Source: BOKV01 sp041397525 (GTDB lineage Bacteria > Pseudomonadota > Alphaproteobacteria > Rhizobiales > Rhizobiaceae). Taken from it: a DNA stretch of 64,000 nucleotides. Position numbers and translations under genes: made by a program. Of the stretch, positions 1 through 8,791 are shown one piece after another (positions within the stretch are counted from its first letter, which is position 1; each line of letters begins with the position of its first letter). Under the pieces are notes generated by a model, which saw nothing but the letters and a program-made list of their open reading frames with translations, was not told the DNA's origin and did not search any database. The stretch lies in NCBI GenBank assembly GCA_041397525.1, contig JAWKWL010000002.1, positions 124,001 through 188,000 on the forward strand. The letters run 5' to 3'.

Positions 1-180
1 TTCCCGATCGCCTTGTTGATCCGGACTTGCAAAGCCCGGAAGGGATCAAGGGTTCGGCGTTACCGCCATCTCAGCCGACAGGAAATCAGTGAAATCCTGT
101 GGGCACCCCTCGGAGTGTTTTGGGTCAAGACCCATCAAGTTTGCTTCGACAGGCCAAGCCTTGCCTGCCCAATTCATACC
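1..180. other. Window edge, no gene recognised
   Basis: No convincing reading frame or known RNA is seen here. On the minus strand, downstream of the membrane-protein gene that ends at 181, there is a hairpin at about 150-172 (7 bp including one G-U pair) but no T-tract, so it is only a weak candidate for transcript termination. A second imperfect inverted repeat lies at about 79-98. Confidence 0.4.
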
Positions 181-1989
181 CTAGCGTTTGTCCCAATCCG
201 CAAATGCGTCACGGAACACCTTTTCGCCCAAAGCACCCTTTTCCAGTGTAACCAGGGCCCGCCTGCCACTGGTATAACCCAGTGGTATGTCGATCCAGTC
301 CGAGTCAAGCAGCAGCTTGCGATTGGTTTCCTCGGCCTGTTCCAGATTGTTGAGCGCAATCAGAAAATATCCAGTGTCGATCTTGGCAGGAACGGCAACA
401 AGCCCTTCGCCGCGCGCCTGCTCATTGGATTTCATCACGAAGCGGGCAATGTTGTCGACATTGCCACCGCTGAAATCCTCAGGCGCGGAGAATACCAGTT
501 CAATGATGTGGCTTGCCGGCAGCGCTTCATCGACATTGCGCTTGATCGACAACTGCATGGCAAGGCCACGGCCAGGAACATCAAGCTGCCCCCGGATGAC
601 AGATTCGGGCGGCAATCCTTCGGCAGGAGATTCTTTAGCGAGCGACCAGACAATGGCAGCATTGTCGCGCGTGGCACCTGCACCGCTTGTGCCTTCCTCA
701 TAAAGATATGCCTTCTGGGCAATCGCCGGAATTCCTACCTCGACCGGCTTGGTCTCCGAAGTGTCATTCGGTGCGGCAGGCGCGGTTTCGCTCGCAGCAC
801 TGTCAGTGGCCGGGGCTGCATTCGGGTCTTCGACCGGACGCACCTCACCGGGCTGCTGCACGGGCTCTGCCGGTGCTGTCTGCTCAGCGGTATCGCCTGC
901 AACCCCGGTGTCATTCCCCAGCGGGGTCGAACCCGGGTCTTCGTCCAGAGGCTCACCGGCAACGGTCTCTCCGTCCTGGCCAAGCCTGACGTTTTCCTTT
1001 GGTTCTTGTGGCACGACTTCACGCGGCTGATTGGCATTGTCAGCAGGCGCTGTTTCACTCGGGGTTTCGGGCTCAGCGGGTTTTACCGCCGCTTCCTGGT
1101 TTGTCCCATTTCCGCCAAGGATGCTGTCCAAGGCACCAGACCGCCAGAACGCGTAGCCCCCGCCAGCCATTGCAAGAATGAGCACCAATCCGATGAGCAA
1201 TCCGGAAAAACTGCCACCGCGCGATGGCTTTTCATCCAGCACCGAGGCGCGCTGCCTTACCTTGGCACGCCCTCCGGCGGACCGGTCAAAATTGTCCAAT
1301 TCATCCAGAGATGAATCATAAGCCGGACTTGACGGCGCTTGAACCGGCCTCCCCTGCCCCACCGGTCCACGTGTCTGCGGCGGAATTGCGGGTTGGGTAC
1401 CAGCCGGTTGGCCTTGTGGGCTTGCGACCGTGGTGGTTCTGGCACTGGTGACCACAGGCCGCACCACCTTCGCAGTACCGCCCGGCAATTGTCCGCTCAC
1501 TTGTGCCGAAACGCTTCCAGAGGCTCCAGTTCCGGCCGGACGCGCCATCGGCGCAACGGTTTGTGCAGATTGGGCCACAGGCCGATGTGGAACGGTGCCA
1601 GACGAAACCGGGCGTGTTCCACCTTGAACCGGAGTGGACGCCTGGGTGGGCACCTGGGCTGGCCTTGCCTGTGGAGATGCGATGGTTGACGAGGCGACAG
1701 TTGGCGCTGGCCGCGTTACAGAAAGCTGCGGCGAGGCTGGCGCGGGCTGCCGTTCGATGAAACTTGTCTGCTTGACCTGGGCTGCATATTCTTCATCGAT
1801 CTGGCTGATTGCCTGCTCGAGTTGCCCCATCTGCCTTGCAATAGTGTCTTCACTGGGCGGCGGATTGATGGCGCGAAGCTGCCGGTCAATCGCGGCGCGT
1901 GCCTTGGCATATACAGCCCTCCGCGTTTCCGGAGTATTGGAAGGCAATCCTGAAACGGTTTTTTTCAGAATTGAATAGTAATCAGCCAT
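181..1989 (-). CDS. Single-pass membrane protein with Pro-rich linker, unknown function
   Basis: A 602-residue protein that I recognise only as a Hyphomicrobiales-type hypothetical. The N-terminal 75 residues (starting MADYYSILKK) are charged and probably helical. Residues 80-225 form a low-complexity linker rich in Pro, Ala, Gln and Thr. One hydrophobic segment at about 259-283 should span the inner membrane. Beyond it lies an acidic Pro/Glu-rich stretch (about 295-420) and a folded-looking C-terminal domain (about 430-602) that would be periplasmic if the N terminus is cytoplasmic. There is no signal peptide and no catalytic motif I can name. It lies 148 bp downstream of purA on the same strand. 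The domain assignment is inference from composition. Confidence 0.8.
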   Translation of the reverse strand: MADYYSILKKTVSGLPSNTPETRRAVYAKARAAIDRQLRAINPPPSEDTIARQMGQLEQAISQIDEEYAAQVKQTSFIERQPAPASPQLSVTRPAPTVASSTIASPQARPAQVPTQASTPVQGGTRPVSSGTVPHRPVAQSAQTVAPMARPAGTGASGSVSAQVSGQLPGGTAKVVRPVVTSARTTTVASPQGQPAGTQPAIPPQTRGPVGQGRPVQAPSSPAYDSSLDELDNFDRSAGGRAKVRQRASVLDEKPSRGGSFSGLLIGLVLILAMAGGGYAFWRSGALDSILGGNGTNQEAAVKPAEPETPSETAPADNANQPREVVPQEPKENVRLGQDGETVAGEPLDEDPGSTPLGNDTGVAGDTAEQTAPAEPVQQPGEVRPVEDPNAAPATDSAASETAPAAPNDTSETKPVEVGIPAIAQKAYLYEEGTSGAGATRDNAAIVWSLAKESPAEGLPPESVIRGQLDVPGRGLAMQLSIKRNVDEALPASHIIELVFSAPEDFSGGNVDNIARFVMKSNEQARGEGLVAVPAKIDTGYFLIALNNLEQAEETNRKLLLDSDWIDIPLGYTSGRRALVTLEKGALGEKVFRDAFADWDKR

Positions 1990-2137
1990 CTACGCTACCA
2001 CCTGCATCTTTGCCGCTTATGCCGCCAGGCGGCTCTTTGCTGATAACCGGCCCGCTATCAGGCATCGTCTGTTATCATCAAATCAAGCCCTAATTGCCGT
2101 AACGGTTGTTTCGGCCGACTTTATACCCAGACCATTG

Positions 2138-3436
2138 TTAATCTTGAAACGGGTCCTGAACAAGTATCGTGTCCTCCCGCTCGGGACTGGTTGACAGCAA
2201 TGCCACCGGCGCACCAATCAACTCCTCGATCAGACGGACATATTTGATGGCCTGCGCAGGAAGGTCTGCCCAACTGCGCGCGCCCACAGTGGTATCCTGC
2301 CAACCCTCCAGGCTGGTGTAGATCGGTTCAACCCGCGCTTGCTGACCCTGGCTCGCCGGCAGGTAATCAATCTCCTGACCGTCCAGCCGGTATCCGGTGC
2401 ACACCCGGATTTCATCCAGGCCATCCAGCACGTCGAGTTTGGTCAGCGCAATCCCGGTGATACCATTGGTGGCTACCGCCTGGCGAACCAGAACCGCATC
2501 GAACCAGCCACACCGCCGCTTGCGCCCGGTCACCGTTCCGAATTCATGTCCGCGGGTGCCGAGGAACTCGCCCACTTCGTTTTGCTGTTCAGTGGGGAAC
2601 GGACCTTCGCCCACGCGCGTTGTATAGGCTTTGGTAATGCCAAGCACATAGCCAATGGTGCCTGGCCCCATGCCCGAACCCGCCGCCGCCTGGCCCGCAA
2701 CCGTGTTGGAAGACGTCACATAGGGATAGGTACCGTGATCGATATCGAGAAGTGTACCTTGCGCGCCTTCGAAAAGGATGCGTGCCCCGGCACGTTTCTT
2801 CTGGTCCAGCAGCCGCCATACCGGCTCGATGAAAGGGATCAACTGGTCACGTATCGAAGTCAGCTCATCGAGGATGACGGCATGGGAAACTTCATCCTGG
2901 CCAAGGCCGCGACGCAAGGCATTGTGGTGCGTCAGCAGGCGGTCGATCTTGCCCGGCAGGCTTTCCAGATTGACGAGGTCCATCATGCGGATCGCACGCC
3001 TGCCAACCTTGTCTTCATAGGCCGGTCCGATGCCGCGCCGGGTCGTGCCTATCTTGGTCCCGGAATTGGATGCCGCATCCTCGCGCAATCCGTCAAGTTC
3101 GCGATGCAATGACAGGATCAGGGTCGCATTTTCCGCTATCCGCAGGTTTTCCGGCGTGACAGTGACGCCCTGCTCGCCAAGCCGCGCTATCTCAGCAACG
3201 AGCGCATGCGGATCAATCACGACACCATTGCCGATGATCGCAAGCTTGCCCGGACGAACCACGCCTGAGGGCAACAGCGAAAGCTTGTAGCTCGTGCCGT
3301 CGATGACAAGCGTATGCCCGGCATTGTGCCCGCCCTGGAAACGCACCACCACATCGGCCCGTTCCGAAAGCCAGTCAACAATCTTGCCTTTGCCCTCGTC
3401 TCCCCATTGGGAGCCGATCACCACAACATTCGCCAT
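2138..3436 (-). CDS. purA: Adenylosuccinate synthetase
   Basis: PurA catalyses the GTP-dependent condensation of IMP with aspartate to adenylosuccinate, the first committed step from IMP to AMP, in the cytoplasm. The 432-residue protein has the family length. It begins with the signature GSQWGDEGKGK (about residues 8-18), followed by the NAGHT motif carrying the catalytic His near residue 41 and the conserved GSGMGPG and TRVGEGPFPTE blocks. The frame stays open upstream, but ATG at 3436 (MANVVV) is chosen because it matches the family N terminus and has AGGGA 9 bases before it. It is transcribed away from the EamA gene, with a shared 160-bp divergent promoter region. Confidence 0.97.
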   Translation of the reverse strand: MANVVVIGSQWGDEGKGKIVDWLSERADVVVRFQGGHNAGHTLVIDGTSYKLSLLPSGVVRPGKLAIIGNGVVIDPHALVAEIARLGEQGVTVTPENLRIAENATLILSLHRELDGLREDAASNSGTKIGTTRRGIGPAYEDKVGRRAIRMMDLVNLESLPGKIDRLLTHHNALRRGLGQDEVSHAVILDELTSIRDQLIPFIEPVWRLLDQKKRAGARILFEGAQGTLLDIDHGTYPYVTSSNTVAGQAAAGSGMGPGTIGYVLGITKAYTTRVGEGPFPTEQQNEVGEFLGTRGHEFGTVTGRKRRCGWFDAVLVRQAVATNGITGIALTKLDVLDGLDEIRVCTGYRLDGQEIDYLPASQGQQARVEPIYTSLEGWQDTTVGARSWADLPAQAIKYVRLIEELIGAPVALLSTSPEREDTILVQDPFQD

Positions 3437-3597
3437 GCCTAATTCCCTGGAAGCCGCGCCCGCCTGATCCTGCGCCCGGAATCCGCACAACGGATATCGC
3501 ACACAGTCTTGCTGTTATGAAAGCGGTTGTTATTAGCCCCGAATGAGTCCAAACATCAAGCCATTGTCGATCCCGACACAAGCCGCAGGAAACAATT

Positions 3598-4515
3598 TTG
3601 CCTACACCGCACATCCAGCAGGGCCGCTTGACGAGCCAACCCTATGTGTTGCTCACCCTCACAGCCCTGATCTGGGCTGGCAATGCCATCGCCGGCAAGA
3701 TGGCTGCAGGCCACATATCACCTTTCCTGCTAACCAGCCTGCGCTGGACAATCGCCTTTTGCGTACTGCTCCCGATATCCATTCGATACGTCAAAAATGA
3801 CTGGCCGCTGATCCGCAAGAACATCATCTATCTGTTCTTGCTTGGCGCAATCGGTTTCACGCTTTTCAACAACCTGTTCTACCTTGCGCTCAACTATACG
3901 ACCGCGATCAATGTCGCCATCGAGCAGGCAGCCATGCCCCTCGTGGTCTTCGGACTGAATTTTCTCCTGTTTTCCATCCGTGCAAGCTGGACGCAGATAC
4001 TGGGCTTCATCCTCACCATATTCGGCGTCGCGCTTACCGCCACCCATGGCAATATCGCCGGAATCGCCTCGCAGGAAGTCAATTTCGGCGATCTCGTAAT
4101 GCTGCTGGCCGTGCTTGCCTACGGTGGCTATTCGGTAATAATCGCACGCAAGCCGGACATTCACTGGCTTTCCTTCATCACAGTACTGGCCGCGGCGGCG
4201 CTCATCACTTCAATTCCGTTCACCGCCTGGGAATGTTTCACCAGTCGTCTGTTGCTGCCCGACACCAAGGGTTTTGCCCTCACCGTTTACACCGCGATCT
4301 TCCCGGCCATTGTTGCCCAGGTTCTGTGGGTGCGCGGGCTTGAATCCATCGGGTCAAACCGCGGCGGTGTCTTCATCAACGTCGTGCCTATCTTCGCCTC
4401 TGTCATGGCGATTTTCATGCTCGGCGAGGACTTCCACCTCTACCATGCCGTCGCAATCATTCTTGTCCTGATCGGTGTTTGGATGAGCCAGAAGCAGGGG
4501 AGAACCGTCGACTGA
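3598..4515 (+). CDS. EamA/DMT-family permease
   Basis: An inner-membrane transporter of the drug/metabolite superfamily: 305 residues with about ten hydrophobic segments arranged as two EamA halves, the first beginning around LTALIWAGNAIAGK and the second around residue 160. Family members export amino acids, nucleosides or drugs, and the substrate here cannot be told. The start is TTG at 3598, supported by AGGA seven bases upstream; no ATG or GTG further upstream fits as well. It is divergent from purA and convergent with serA, with only 43 bp between their stops and no clear terminator. Confidence 0.85.
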   Translation: MPTPHIQQGRLTSQPYVLLTLTALIWAGNAIAGKMAAGHISPFLLTSLRWTIAFCVLLPISIRYVKNDWPLIRKNIIYLFLLGAIGFTLFNNLFYLALNYTTAINVAIEQAAMPLVVFGLNFLLFSIRASWTQILGFILTIFGVALTATHGNIAGIASQEVNFGDLVMLLAVLAYGGYSVIIARKPDIHWLSFITVLAAAALITSIPFTAWECFTSRLLLPDTKGFALTVYTAIFPAIVAQVLWVRGLESIGSNRGGVFINVVPIFASVMAIFMLGEDFHLYHAVAIILVLIGVWMSQKQGRTVD

Positions 4516-4558
4516 AGCGGATTGCGTTTTGTTTACTCCAGCCAACGGCTCTCCAAAT

Positions 4559-6163
4559 TCACGCCACATCGAATTCCAGCGGTTTGGCCTGCTTGAACAA
4601 GCCGCAGGAAAGCAGCTTGTCTAGCACTTCCGGAGCAACGGGAGCATCAAGATACAAAAGCGCAATCGCATTGCCACCGGGCGCATCACGACCGAGCTGG
4701 AAATTCGCGATGTTGACGCCTGCACCGCCAAACACCGTGCCGAGCGTTCCGATGATCCCGGGCACGTCATCATTCGTGGTGTAGATCATGTGACGACCGA
4801 TTTCGGCATCAAGATTGATGCCCTTGATCTGGATGAAGCGCGGCTTGCCATCAGAGAACACGGTTCCCGCCACCGAGCGGGTCTGGTTTTCGGTCGTGAC
4901 AACTACCTTGATATAGCTGTCGAAAACACCGGACTTGTCCTGTGTGGTCTCGGAAACATGGATGCCGCGCTCCTTCGCCATGATCGGCGCCGACACCATG
5001 TTGACGTCGGAAACCTGGCTCTTGATCAGCCCTGCAATGGCGGCACTGGTCAGTGCCTTGGTGTTCATGCCGGCAACCGCACCATCATAGATGATCTCGA
5101 TGCGCTCGATGGGAGATTCGGTCACCTGGCCCGCAAAAGCGCCAAGATGCTCGGCGAGCTTGATGAACGGCATCAGCTTCGGCGCTTCATCGGCTGAAAT
5201 TGATGGCATGTTCAGTGCATTGGTGACTGCGCCATTGACAAGATAGTCGGCCATCTGTTCGGCAACCTGAAGCGCAACATTCTCCTGCGCCTCAGTGGTC
5301 GACGCACCCAGATGCGGCGTGCAAACCACATTTGGCAGACCGAAAAGCGGGCTTTCCTTGGCTGGCTCGACTTCAAAGACATCAAAGCCTGCACCTGCCA
5401 CCTTGCCGGCTTTCAGTGCTTCGGCAAGATCTGCTTCGACGACGAGTCCGCCGCGCGCGCAATTGATGATGCGAACGCCATCCTTCATCTTGGCAATCGC
5501 TGCCTTGTTGATGATGTTGCGGGTCTTGTCTGTGAGCGGCACATGCAGCGTGATGAAATCAGCCTTGGCGAACACGGTATCAAGCTCGGCCTTTTCAACG
5601 CCCAGTTCGTCTGCGCGTTCCTGGCTCAGGAATGGATCGAAGGCCACAACCTTCATCCGCAAGCCACGCGCGCGGCTGGCAACAATCGAACCAATATTGC
5701 CGCAGCCAATGAGGCCCAGCGTCTTTCCGGTGATCTCCACGCCCATGAAGCGGTTCTTTTCCCACTTGCCTGCCTGGGTCGAGGCATCTGCCTCCGGCAA
5801 TTGCCGGGCAACGGCAAACATCAGCGCAATCGCATGTTCCGCCGTGGTGATCGAATTGCCGAAGGGCGTGTTCATCACGATGATGCCCTTGCGGCTGGCA
5901 GCCGGTATTTCGACATTGTCGACGCCAATGCCTGCCCGGCCAATCACCTTGAGGTTTTCTGCAAGGCCTATCAGCTTCTCCGTGACCTTGGTTGCTGAGC
6001 GGATCGCCAGACCGTCATACTGGCCAATGATCCCGGCGAGTTTGTCCTTGTCCTTGCCGACATCCGGCAGGTAGTCGACATCGACTCCATTGCGGCGAAA
6101 GATTTCAACAGCGGTTTCCGAAAGGGCGTCTGATACGAGAACGCGTGGCTTGCTGGGCGCCAT
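4559..6163 (-). CDS. serA: D-3-phosphoglycerate dehydrogenase (ACT-domain type)
   Basis: SerA oxidises 3-phosphoglycerate to 3-phosphohydroxypyruvate with NAD+, the first step of serine synthesis. The 534-residue length is that of the long form: substrate-binding and Rossmann domains (GLIGCGNIG near residue 150), catalytic Arg in INCARGG, catalytic His in TPHLGAST, an intervening domain, and a C-terminal ACT domain (about 460-534, DDVPGIIG) expected to sense L-serine. AGGAGG sits seven bases before the ATG. It follows serC by 82 bp, and that gap contains a strong GC hairpin (6205-6229). The two genes are probably one operon controlled by the leader element upstream of serC. Confidence 0.97.
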   Translation of the reverse strand: MAPSKPRVLVSDALSETAVEIFRRNGVDVDYLPDVGKDKDKLAGIIGQYDGLAIRSATKVTEKLIGLAENLKVIGRAGIGVDNVEIPAASRKGIIVMNTPFGNSITTAEHAIALMFAVARQLPEADASTQAGKWEKNRFMGVEITGKTLGLIGCGNIGSIVASRARGLRMKVVAFDPFLSQERADELGVEKAELDTVFAKADFITLHVPLTDKTRNIINKAAIAKMKDGVRIINCARGGLVVEADLAEALKAGKVAGAGFDVFEVEPAKESPLFGLPNVVCTPHLGASTTEAQENVALQVAEQMADYLVNGAVTNALNMPSISADEAPKLMPFIKLAEHLGAFAGQVTESPIERIEIIYDGAVAGMNTKALTSAAIAGLIKSQVSDVNMVSAPIMAKERGIHVSETTQDKSGVFDSYIKVVVTTENQTRSVAGTVFSDGKPRFIQIKGINLDAEIGRHMIYTTNDDVPGIIGTLGTVFGGAGVNIANFQLGRDAPGGNAIALLYLDAPVAPEVLDKLLSCGLFKQAKPLEFDVA

Positions 6164-6204
6164 GATGGCCTCCTGAACTGGAAATTGAACGAATTGGGAG
6201 ATGT

Positions 6205-6229
6205 GGCCCGCCTTGTGATCCGGCGGGCC
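6205..6229 (-). other. Perfect hairpin between serC and serA
   Basis: Eight-base perfect arms GGCCCGCC / GGCGGGCC enclose a nine-base loop in the serC-serA spacer. No T-tract follows on the minus strand, so it is not a standard terminator. It could stabilise or process the serC-serA transcript or lower serA expression. The role is inference. Confidence 0.5.
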
Positions 6230-6245
6230 CCGACTACGGATATGG

Positions 6246-7421
6246 TCAGGCTGCGGCCTTGAGCATTGCCTTGGCGCTGTGGAACGCCCATTCGATCCAC
6301 GGCATCAGCGCCTCCAGATCGGATTGTTCCACCGTCGCGCCTGTCCAGATGCGAAGGCCTGCCGGCGCATCACGGTAGTGACCGATGTCATAAGCCACAC
6401 CCTGCTTTTCCAGCATGGTCGCAACCGACTTGGCAAAGGCCGCCTGGCCGGTCTCGTCCATGGCAGTTATGTCAGGATCACTGAACGACAGGCAAACCGA
6501 GGTATTGGACCGCGTTGCCGGTTCCTTCGCCAGAAATTCGATCCAGGGAGTTGTGGAAACGAAAGCCTCGATCACGCCAAGATTGGCATTGGCGCGAGCT
6601 ACCAGTCCTTCGAGGCCGCCGATCACTTTCGCCCAGTTCAGCGCATCGAGGTAGTCCTCGACCGCAAGCATGGACGGTGTGTTGATCGTCTCACCCTTGA
6701 AGATACCCTCGATCAGCTTGCCCTTCGACGTCAGCCGGAAAATCTTCGGCATTGGCCAGGATGGCGTGTAGGTTTCCAACCGCTCTACCGCACGCGGGCT
6801 GAGGATCAGCATGCCATGTGCGGCCTCCCCGCCCAGCACTTTCTGCCAGGAAAAGGTGACGACATCGAGCTTGTCGAACGGCAGCTTCTGCGCAAAAGCC
6901 GCTGAGGTAGCATCACAGATCGTCAGGCCTTTGCGTTCCACGGGAATGAAATCGCCATTCGGGACGCGCACGCCCGATGTGGTGCCGTTCCAAGTGAAGA
7001 CCACGTCGCGGTCAAAATCAACCTGGCTCAAATCCGGCAGGTCACCATATCCGGCTTCAAAAACGCGGGTATCAGCAAGCTTCAACTGTTTTACCGCATC
7101 CGTGACCCAGCCAGTACCAAAGCTCTCCCACGCCAGCAGGTCCACGCCGCGTTGGCCCAGAAGAGACCACATCGCCATCTCCACGGCACCGGTGTCAGAA
7201 GCCGGAACAATGCCGATGCGATAGTCTGCAGGAACCTGCAGCACTTCACGGGTCAGATCAATTGCAAGGGAAAGCTTGTCTTTGCCGACCTTTGCGCGGT
7301 GCGATCGACCAAGGGCTGCATCACCAAGCGCTTCAAGCGACCAGCCGGGGCGCTTGGCACAGGGACCAGAGGAAAAACGGGGGTTTGCCGGACGCAATTC
7401 CGGCGTGAGCATATCAGTCAT
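6246..7421 (-). CDS. serC: Phosphoserine aminotransferase
   Basis: SerC is the PLP-dependent enzyme that converts 3-phosphohydroxypyruvate and glutamate to 3-phosphoserine. The 391-residue protein belongs to the alphaproteobacterial/archaeal branch of class V aminotransferases, recognisable from the N-terminal RFSSGPCAKRPGW block. The PLP lysine lies in TFSWQKVLGGEAAHG (about residue 195). ATG at 7421 is preceded by GGAAGGA about ten bases upstream, and that Shine-Dalgarno lies inside the leader hairpin described separately. An alternative ATG is three codons downstream. It is the first gene of the serC-serA pair. Confidence 0.96.
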   Translation of the reverse strand: MTDMLTPELRPANPRFSSGPCAKRPGWSLEALGDAALGRSHRAKVGKDKLSLAIDLTREVLQVPADYRIGIVPASDTGAVEMAMWSLLGQRGVDLLAWESFGTGWVTDAVKQLKLADTRVFEAGYGDLPDLSQVDFDRDVVFTWNGTTSGVRVPNGDFIPVERKGLTICDATSAAFAQKLPFDKLDVVTFSWQKVLGGEAAHGMLILSPRAVERLETYTPSWPMPKIFRLTSKGKLIEGIFKGETINTPSMLAVEDYLDALNWAKVIGGLEGLVARANANLGVIEAFVSTTPWIEFLAKEPATRSNTSVCLSFSDPDITAMDETGQAAFAKSVATMLEKQGVAYDIGHYRDAPAGLRIWTGATVEQSDLEALMPWIEWAFHSAKAMLKAAA

Positions 7422-7466
7422 GTGGTCTATCCTTCCAGATAGTTAGCCCCTCGTTGGGGAGGGGTG
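7422..7466 (-). promoter_or_regulatory. serC-type leader RNA motif
   Basis: Directly before the serC start the minus strand carries two stacked hairpins: CCCCTC/GAGGGG (7447-7464, 6 bp) and CTATC/GATAG (7427-7442, 5 bp). The second holds the GGAAGG ribosome-binding site in its loop. This matches my knowledge of the 'serC motif', a conserved alphaproteobacterial cis-RNA found immediately upstream of serC, usually ahead of serCA. Seen: the two hairpins and the occluded Shine-Dalgarno. Inferred: control of serC translation; the ligand or mechanism is unknown to me. Confidence 0.7.
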
Positions 7467-7704
7467 GCCCACTGGCGGAATTACGACCACGCGGTTTTGC
7501 AGTCAAGCGGATTGTTGCTTCGCAGCGACAAATTCTTTGTCGCATGCGCCACCTGGTATGCTCGCAAACAACAAGAAGCGGCACCGGAATGTCGGCACCG
7601 CTTTGGCATGCTTTTCAGGTTGAACCAGGTTCGCCAGATCTTGTATCGCGACCAGGCACGACCTGTTGGAATGGGTGGCCGGACGGCCTCTTCGATCAAG
7701 CCTG
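7467..7704. other. Non-coding spacer with hairpins (serC promoter side)
   Basis: About 240 bp between the serC leader and the terminator of the outer-membrane gene; no gene is seen. It holds a perfect 7-bp inverted repeat GCGACAA/TTGTCGC at 7525-7543 and an interrupted hairpin (AGCGG...CCGCT) at about 7575-7600. The serC promoter should lie here on the minus strand, but I cannot place it firmly. Confidence 0.4.
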
Positions 7705-7737
7705 AAGCAAGAACACCCCGCCGTGAGCAGCGGGGTG
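7705..7737 (-). terminator. Terminator of the outer-membrane protein gene
   Basis: Perfect 8-bp stem CACCCCGC/GCGGGGTG with an eight-base loop (7714-7737), followed on the minus strand by TTCTTGCTT. It lies 14 bases after the stop of the barrel gene. Confidence 0.75.
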
Positions 7738-7751
7738 CTGTCTGGTTGGCC

Positions 7752-8567
7752 TCAATTGAAGCTGTAGCGAAGGCCCGCCTTGACGGTATGGATCTTGATA
7801 TCGTCATGGTAGCCTTGGACGCCTGCATCACCCGATGCTGCGCCGAAGCCGAACATGTCGCCGCCCGAAACATGGGTGAAGGTATAACCGGCATCAAGCT
7901 TGAGATTGCTGGTCAGGTCGTATGATGCCCCGGTATGAAGGGCATAGGCGAAGCGCCAGCCATTCTTGGCACCATGGGTGTCGGAAGCAAATACCGCTGC
8001 CGCTGGTCCGCTGACCTGGTATTCCTGGTTGGTGAGGTCACCCCAATGGGTGTGCGCGCCACCAAGACCGAAACCGACATAGGGGGTGAAACCCTTGTAG
8101 TTGCCAAGGTCAAGATATGCATTGGCCATCAACGTGGTCAGGCCGAGGCTCGAATTGTCCGAGTAGGAGCAGATGGCGCCCACAGTGCCATCGGAACAGG
8201 CAACGTTCTGTGCCGAAGAGCCGGTGAAATCGCTGGCGAAATAATGGTCCAGTGTCCAGTCAACGCGGAAATAGTCATTGACCTGATAGCCGATACCGCC
8301 GCTGAGCATCCATGTCGCATCGACATCATGTTGTTCAAAGCCGGCAAGGATCGGATTTGGCACAGCGCCCTGATAGTAGCTGACGCCCGCTACGGAAACG
8401 TGTGAGTATCCGATATCGCCACGCAGATACCATCCACCCGAATTCGAGACCGTGACCTCCGGCGGTGCTTCATACACCGGCGGTTCAATGATGTCGGCGG
8501 CAAGAGCGCCGGCAGCTGACGCGGCAAACACCGCTACAGCCAGCGTGATCTTCCTGAAGCTTCCCAT
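7752..8567 (-). CDS. Omp25/Omp31-family outer-membrane beta-barrel protein
   Basis: A 271-residue secreted protein with a clear signal peptide (MGSFRKITLAVAVFAASAAG, cleavage after ALA at about residue 23), then a Pro/Glu-rich start of the mature chain and alternating aromatic strands typical of 8-stranded porin-like surface antigens (GGWYLRGDIGYSH, repeated GY/GLG turns). The C terminus is GLRYSFN, so the final Phe usual for BAM recognition is followed by one Asn. AAGGAAG precedes the ATG. A perfect CtrA-type box lies 75-89 bp upstream (8642-8656), which fits reports that Brucella Omp25-type proteins are in the CtrA regulon. It has its own terminator, so it is probably monocistronic. Confidence 0.88.
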   Translation of the reverse strand: MGSFRKITLAVAVFAASAAGALAADIIEPPVYEAPPEVTVSNSGGWYLRGDIGYSHVSVAGVSYYQGAVPNPILAGFEQHDVDATWMLSGGIGYQVNDYFRVDWTLDHYFASDFTGSSAQNVACSDGTVGAICSYSDNSSLGLTTLMANAYLDLGNYKGFTPYVGFGLGGAHTHWGDLTNQEYQVSGPAAAVFASDTHGAKNGWRFAYALHTGASYDLTSNLKLDAGYTFTHVSGGDMFGFGAASGDAGVQGYHDDIKIHTVKAGLRYSFN

Positions 8568-8791
8568 GATGACTTCCTTCCAGAATGCGCCCGAACCACG
8601 GGCATTTCAGATTGGTTGGAAGGGATATTTGCAGGCATTGGTTAAAGGGTGCTTAACCTTGTTTGTTAGGGTTAAGAAAAATGGTTAACCGCTTTTTACT
8701 TTTTGCTTGCAAGTGCACAGGCACGGCAGTTCGAACATGGCGGGCGAATTTGTTCCTGCCCGCCCGGATTTTGTTGAAGAATTTGTTGTCT
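8568..8791 (-). promoter_or_regulatory. Promoter region of the barrel gene with CtrA-type box
   Basis: Contains a perfect TTAA-N7-TTAA at 8642-8656, the recognition sequence of the cell-cycle regulator CtrA, and additional TTAA/GGTTAA repeats between 8650 and 8690. A perfect 7-bp GC hairpin (GGCGGGC/GCCCGCC, 8739-8764) lies just after the glmM stop but lacks a T-tract on the minus strand. Seen: the motifs. Inferred: CtrA control. Confidence 0.6.
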
